A DNA stretch of 5,263 bases from Candidatus Omnitrophota bacterium (GTDB lineage Bacteria; Omnitrophota; Gorgyraeia; Gygaellales; Profunditerraquicolaceae), in contig JAQTNM010000115.1 in NCBI GenBank assembly GCA_028713875.1, positions 1 to 5,263 on the forward strand, in the 5' to 3' direction. Both the position numbers and the translations under genes were made by a program. The first letter of the stretch is position 1, and the number at the start of each line of letters is the position of its first letter. The notes beneath the pieces are model-generated. The model ran no database searches and was not told the origin of the DNA. It saw only the letters and a program-made list of their open reading frames with translations. Below, one piece after another: positions 2,754 to 5,263 of the stretch.

Positions 2754-5263
2754 TTATTTAATAATTCCGCCAAACAGCTCTTCATCTCTTCTTGGCCCAG
2801 CTATGGGATCATTAAAAAAGTTGTAAATTGTAAACCTGGAACCGACAAGAGAGCCGAATCTATCCAAATGGTTAGCAATTAATAAGTGTCCTATCGGGCT
2901 GCTAGAACCCGTTTTTTCTTTCTCGTGCTCAGGCATAAAGTTAGCTCCCTGGTATTTTATTACCTCATCTCTTAATTCTTCAGGGATCAGCTTTAATAAC
3001 TCCGGCTTGAGCTTCACTGCTTCTTGGAAATTCTTAAGCGCTTCCTTAATTTGGTTTAATCTTGTATGGAATACGCCCATATTGAAATAGAGATCGGCAT
3101 TATCGGGCTCAAATTTGATTAATGTTTGATACGTCCGAAGCGCGTCTTCGTTTCTATTCAATTTGTCATATGCCAAACCGAGCTCTTTGTAGACCGGAGG
3201 ATAATCAGGGTTAAGCGACATGGCTTTCTGCAGGGGCTTGAGTGCCTCGTCAAATTTGCCTAAAACACAGTTTATAAAACCGATGTTGTAGTAAACCATA
3301 GCGTCGTCAGGATTAATGCCGGCGGCTTTCCATGATTCCCGCAGCGCATCATCATACATGCCCGCCTCAAAAAAATGAATACCGAGGTTGTAGTGGGCCG
3401 TCGGATCATTGGGATTAAGCCTGACGGCTTCCTTCAATTCCTTAATAGCCTCGGCGCCCTTGCCTAATTCCCCGTAAGCAAAGCCGAGGTTTTTATGCAG
3501 CTCGGCATCATCGGGATTAAGCTTAGACGCCTTCTCAAGTAATTCAGCCGCTTCCGCATACTTCCCTAAATAAAAAGCATAAGTAATGCCGAGATTATGC
3601 AAAAATGGCGTAATAAAAGGGTATTCTTCTTTTCCGGAGGAATAGAAATAATAACTAAGCAGATTAAGCAATTGGAGATCTGTAAGAGTATTCCAATCTT
3701 TTTCAAATAAGATTTTAAGCTCGCTTAGGCTTATCCGCTGTTCTGGTTTTAGGACCCAATACGCGCCTTCCTTTTGATAATAGGAAAATATATCCAATGT
3801 CCGGATTAATCTGTTTGCAAAATCTATAAACAAAAATTTCTGGTCTTTGGTAGGAAGCAGTACGTACACATGGGTCCATTTAAACGTATATACGCACGAA
3901 ATGACGCCTTTTGCTTGCAGGCCTGCCAACTTCAGCAAGACATAAACCAGCTGAGAATTGCTGGTACAGGAGGAAATAAGTATATCCCTGGCGGCCTTGC
4001 GCGTTTCATCTGGGATACCGGCATCATCCAGCAACTCAAAGATATCCTTATCTTCAATAGTCAGCGCATTGACAAAAAACTTAAGCAAGGGCTTGGGACG
4101 AGCCGTATTTAAATACCCTTTTCTCTGAAGAACCAGCATCAGATTCTTAATGGTCCTCTTTAACTCTTCAGTATCCTCGGTCTGCAATTCTTTCTGGAAG
4201 CGGGCGTAATCTATATCTTCAAATAGTTCCTCAAATAAGTTTACCAATTCCGGTATCTCAGTCTCAGGATAGCCCATATCTTTAAGCAATTCAGCTAATT
4301 CTACTTGCTGATTAGACTGAAAGGCTATGTCTATCGTAGGATTTTCTGCCGGCTGGCTTAATGTATAATTTGATTGGGGCTGAAACGCCGCAGCTAAGCC
4401 CGGGCTTTCTCCCGTCTGGCCAAATGCCTTTGTAGAAGAAAATAGCAGCATTATGCCCGCCAGGCCTACCATAAAAAGCGACCTTATTGAAAGCGGGCTG
4501 CTCGCCTTCCCGGGCACTTTGTCCACCGGCGAGCTGAGGATCTTCCCAGCTTCATCAAGCTCTTTTATATATCCGCTCTCCCGGTCTTGATTTGACTTCT
4601 TGAGCTTCTTTATCCACGTCAAACCCTGCGGGGAATGAACAAACACAAGGGGATTAGCGTATGCAAGCCAGCGGTTCGACTCAAGCAGATAATTACCATT
4701 GTCAATGATCTCAGCATACAACCTGAACCGGACCAAACTGAACTGTGATAAGGTGCGCCAAATATCATTCGGCTGCACTGTTCGCACTTTTTTGCCTTTC
4801 AGAAGGTTCTCCAGGTCGGAAATATCAAACGCGACCAGAATCAAGCCGCCTCTTTTCACTATTCTTTCCGCCGAACGGATAAACATATCCAGGTCTTCCG
4901 GCATAGGAGCAAATATCGTGACCAAATCCGCCGGTTTCCGTAATTTGGTAACATTATACTCCCGCACCGGCCTGCAGCTTTTTGCCGCAAGTTCAACTTG
5001 TTTGGAATCATTATCCAATCCGCAGAACTCCACGTGCTTGAAGATTCCTGCCAGCACATTGTAGACATGCAGAGTGTTGATACCCGTTCCCGCCCCGAAA
5101 TCAAATCCACAGATCGTCTCCCGGCCACAAAAATGTCCGCGCATAAGCCCGGCAAAGGATTCTATTTCCGCCGCATTCTTTACATACTGAACCATCGAGA
5201 CGGACTTCCTTGAGGCAGCATTTTGCACCGGCGAGCTGGCTACTCTGATATATAATCCATCGG
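2754..5263 (-). CDS. Multidomain protein: methyltransferase-like, internal export signal, transglutaminase-like, six TPRs (5' end beyond window)
   Basis: The frame is open to the right edge (upstream residues read DGLYIRVASSPV), so the N-terminus is missing. Numbering here counts from the GTG at 5228, giving 824 residues. Domain order is: a SAM-dependent methyltransferase-like Rossmann fold (about 38-200) with motif I D43-F-G-A-G-T-G49 and acidic D72; a linker with SSPV (232-235) and SSPL (243-246); a hydrophobic signal-like segment (about 250-270); a helical region; a transglutaminase-like domain with Cys421, His453 and Asp469; six 34-residue TPRs (541-744); and an 80-residue tail. Known biology: such methyltransferase folds act in the cytoplasm and TPRs bind proteins. 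The internal hydrophobic stretch would place the C-terminal two thirds outside the membrane, which is inference. If coding instead began at Met12 (5195), AAGGAA ten bases upstream could serve as its binding site. I know no named gene with this architecture. It probably shares a transcript with the PilZ gene 27 bases on. Confidence 0.85.
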   Translation of the reverse strand, partial: DGLYIRVASSPVQNAASRKSVSMVQYVKNAAEIESFAGLMRGHFCGRETICGFDFGAGTGINTLHVYNVLAGIFKHVEFCGLDNDSKQVELAAKSCRPVREYNVTKLRKPADLVTIFAPMPEDLDMFIRSAERIVKRGGLILVAFDISDLENLLKGKKVRTVQPNDIWRTLSQFSLVRFRLYAEIIDNGNYLLESNRWLAYANPLVFVHSPQGLTWIKKLKKSNQDRESGYIKELDEAGKILSSPVDKVPGKASSPLSIRSLFMVGLAGIMLLFSSTKAFGQTGESPGLAAAFQPQSNYTLSQPAENPTIDIAFQSNQQVELAELLKDMGYPETEIPELVNLFEELFEDIDYARFQKELQTEDTEELKRTIKNLMLVLQRKGYLNTARPKPLLKFFVNALTIEDKDIFELLDDAGIPDETRKAARDILISSCTSNSQLVYVLLKLAGLQAKGVISCVYTFKWTHVYVLLPTKDQKFLFIDFANRLIRTLDIFSYYQKEGAYWVLKPEQRISLSELKILFEKDWNTLTDLQLLNLLSYYFYSSGKEEYPFITPFLHNLGITYAFYLGKYAEAAELLEKASKLNPDDAELHKNLGFAYGELGKGAEAIKELKEAVRLNPNDPTAHYNLGIHFFEAGMYDDALRESWKAAGINPDDAMVYYNIGFINCVLGKFDEALKPLQKAMSLNPDYPPVYKELGLAYDKLNRNEDALRTYQTLIKFEPDNADLYFNMGVFHTRLNQIKEALKNFQEAVKLKPELLKLIPEELRDEVIKYQGANFMPEHEKEKTGSSSPIGHLLIANHLDRFGSLVGSRFTIYNFFNDPIAGPRRDEELFGGIIK
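2821..2834. repeat. Two tandem copies of a 7-bp unit (ttgtaaa)
   Basis: The plus strand has ttgtaaa twice without a gap. On the minus strand this is TTTACAA twice, which encodes part of FTIYNF in the C-terminal tail of the large fusion protein. Short heptamer arrays of this kind often occur between genes, so the tail may have captured non-coding repeat sequence. With only two copies the case is weak. Confidence 0.45.
2997..3608 (-). other. Six consecutive TPR repeats (protein-interaction superhelix)
   Basis: Six back-to-back 34-residue units cover residues 541-744 of the fusion protein. They begin PFLHNLGITY, AELHKNLGFA, PTAHYNLGIH, AMVYYNIGFI, PPVYKELGLA and ADLYFNMGVF. Each carries the TPR pattern of a small residue at position 8 and Ala at about 20 and 27, and nearly all end in NPDD, NPND or a similar turn. 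No repeat is interrupted, so the array should fold as one solenoid that binds a peptide or protein partner. Confidence 0.95.
3789..4001 (-). other. Transglutaminase-like (papain-fold) domain with Cys-His-Asp triad
   Basis: Residues 410-480 of the fusion protein match the transglutaminase-core pattern. Cys421 starts a helix and is followed exactly 15 residues later by G436-L-Q-A-K440, the counterpart of the family's GIPAR. His453 sits in THVYVLL, the counterpart of HAWVEV, and Asp469 sits in FIDF, the counterpart of the WxxxD strand. All three presumed catalytic residues are present; the usual Gly before the Cys is Ser. In bacteria such domains are often peptidases or amidases rather than cross-linkers. 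Substrate is unknown. Confidence 0.7.
4419..4490 (-). other. Internal signal-peptide-like or transmembrane segment
   Basis: Residues 247-270 hold a basic residue (R249), a hydrophobic core LFMVGLAGIMLLF and a polar end SSTKAFG followed by Gln, which together resemble a secretion signal. It lies about 250 residues into the chain, directly after the SSPL joint. It would act as an anchor in a one-pass membrane protein, or mark the N-terminus of a formerly separate exported protein. I found no convincing ribosome binding site for an internal start here. Confidence 0.65.
4524..4536. repeat. 13-bp direct repeat encoding SSPV, copy 1 (after the methyltransferase-like domain)
   Basis: The plus strand reads caccggcgagctg, identical to the copy at 5226-5238 and in the same coding frame. 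It encodes Ser-Ser-Pro-Val with the same codons in the linker between the methyltransferase-like domain and the hydrophobic segment. Confidence 0.7.
4824..5117 (-). other. SAM-dependent methyltransferase-like core
   Basis: Residues 38-135 of the fusion protein show the class I methyltransferase order. Motif I is GFDFGAGTG (41-49). The second strand ends in FCGLDND, with Asp72 placed to bind the SAM ribose. Next come KPADLVTIFAP (98-108) as motif IV and a VKRGGLILVAF strand (124-134). No signature names the substrate, and the motif IV position lacks the NPPY typical of N-methyltransferases. Confidence 0.75.
5226..5238. repeat. 13-bp direct repeat encoding SSPV, copy 2 (before the methyltransferase-like domain)
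   Basis: This is the second copy of caccggcgagctg, exactly 702 bp (234 codons) from the first and in the same frame. It encodes SSPV just before the methyltransferase-like domain, so the two copies bracket that domain. Its GTG overlaps the first available start codon in the window, which is therefore more likely a Val codon than a start. Confidence 0.7.

Noticed and set aside
4419..4472. Met253 as the start of a separate exported transglutaminase-like/TPR protein
   Set aside because: No Shine-Dalgarno sequence precedes it, and starting there would remove the basic residue needed ahead of the hydrophobic core.
4699..5064. 121-codon open frame on the plus strand
   Set aside because: It lies wholly antisense to the methyltransferase-like domain, shows no family features and has no convincing ribosome binding site.
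4859..5155. 98-codon open frame on the minus strand in another frame
   Set aside because: It overlaps the conserved methyltransferase motifs of the large gene. Its translation is Arg/Ser-rich without any domain.
1..5263. RNA genes, CRISPR arrays, insertion sequences, attachment sites, riboswitches
   Set aside because: I saw no tRNA-like cloverleaf, no regularly spaced repeats, no transposase motifs and no known riboswitch core. The only non-coding gap above 30 bases is 1885-2018.

Overview
The window holds four genes, all read leftwards on the minus strand. They form two transcriptional blocks separated by one 134-bp intergenic region. It contains no rRNA, tRNA, CRISPR array or insertion sequence that I can see. 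Moderate GC, clear AGGAGG-type ribosome binding sites, a lipoprotein-type sugar-binding protein, a tandem PilZ protein and a large TPR fusion protein suggest an uncultured bacterium. The recurring Ser-Ser-Pro-(Val/Leu/Ile) joints in the largest protein remind me of Omnitrophota-type genomes. That assignment is an impression I could not verify.

Block 1 (5263 to 2019) begins with a reading frame that is still open at the right edge of the window, so its true N-terminus is missing. It encodes a mosaic protein of more than 830 residues. In order, the protein has a Rossmann-fold SAM-dependent methyltransferase-like domain, a signal-peptide-like hydrophobic segment buried in the middle of the chain, a helical region, a transglutaminase-like domain with a recognisable Cys-His-Asp triad, six consecutive 34-residue TPR repeats and a short odd tail. 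Twenty-seven bases later comes a gene for a protein with two PilZ (c-di-GMP receptor) domains. The second PilZ domain has its own near-perfect Shine-Dalgarno sequence and ATG inside the reading frame, so it may also be made separately.

The intergenic region (1885 to 2018) carries two good tandem sigma70-type promoters, both with 17-bp spacers and TGn extended -10 elements, followed by a small inverted repeat in the leader that could be an operator. They drive block 2, a carbohydrate ABC importer operon. It consists of a solute-binding lipoprotein (1884 to 583) and, five bases after its stop, a MalF/UgpA-type permease (577 to the left edge). The permease is cut by the window inside its EAA loop. 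The second permease and any ATPase would lie beyond the left edge.

The importer is ordinary. The parts most worth a second look are the methyltransferase/transglutaminase-like/TPR fusion with its internal export signal, its SSP-type domain joints, and the PilZ gene with an in-frame internal translation start.
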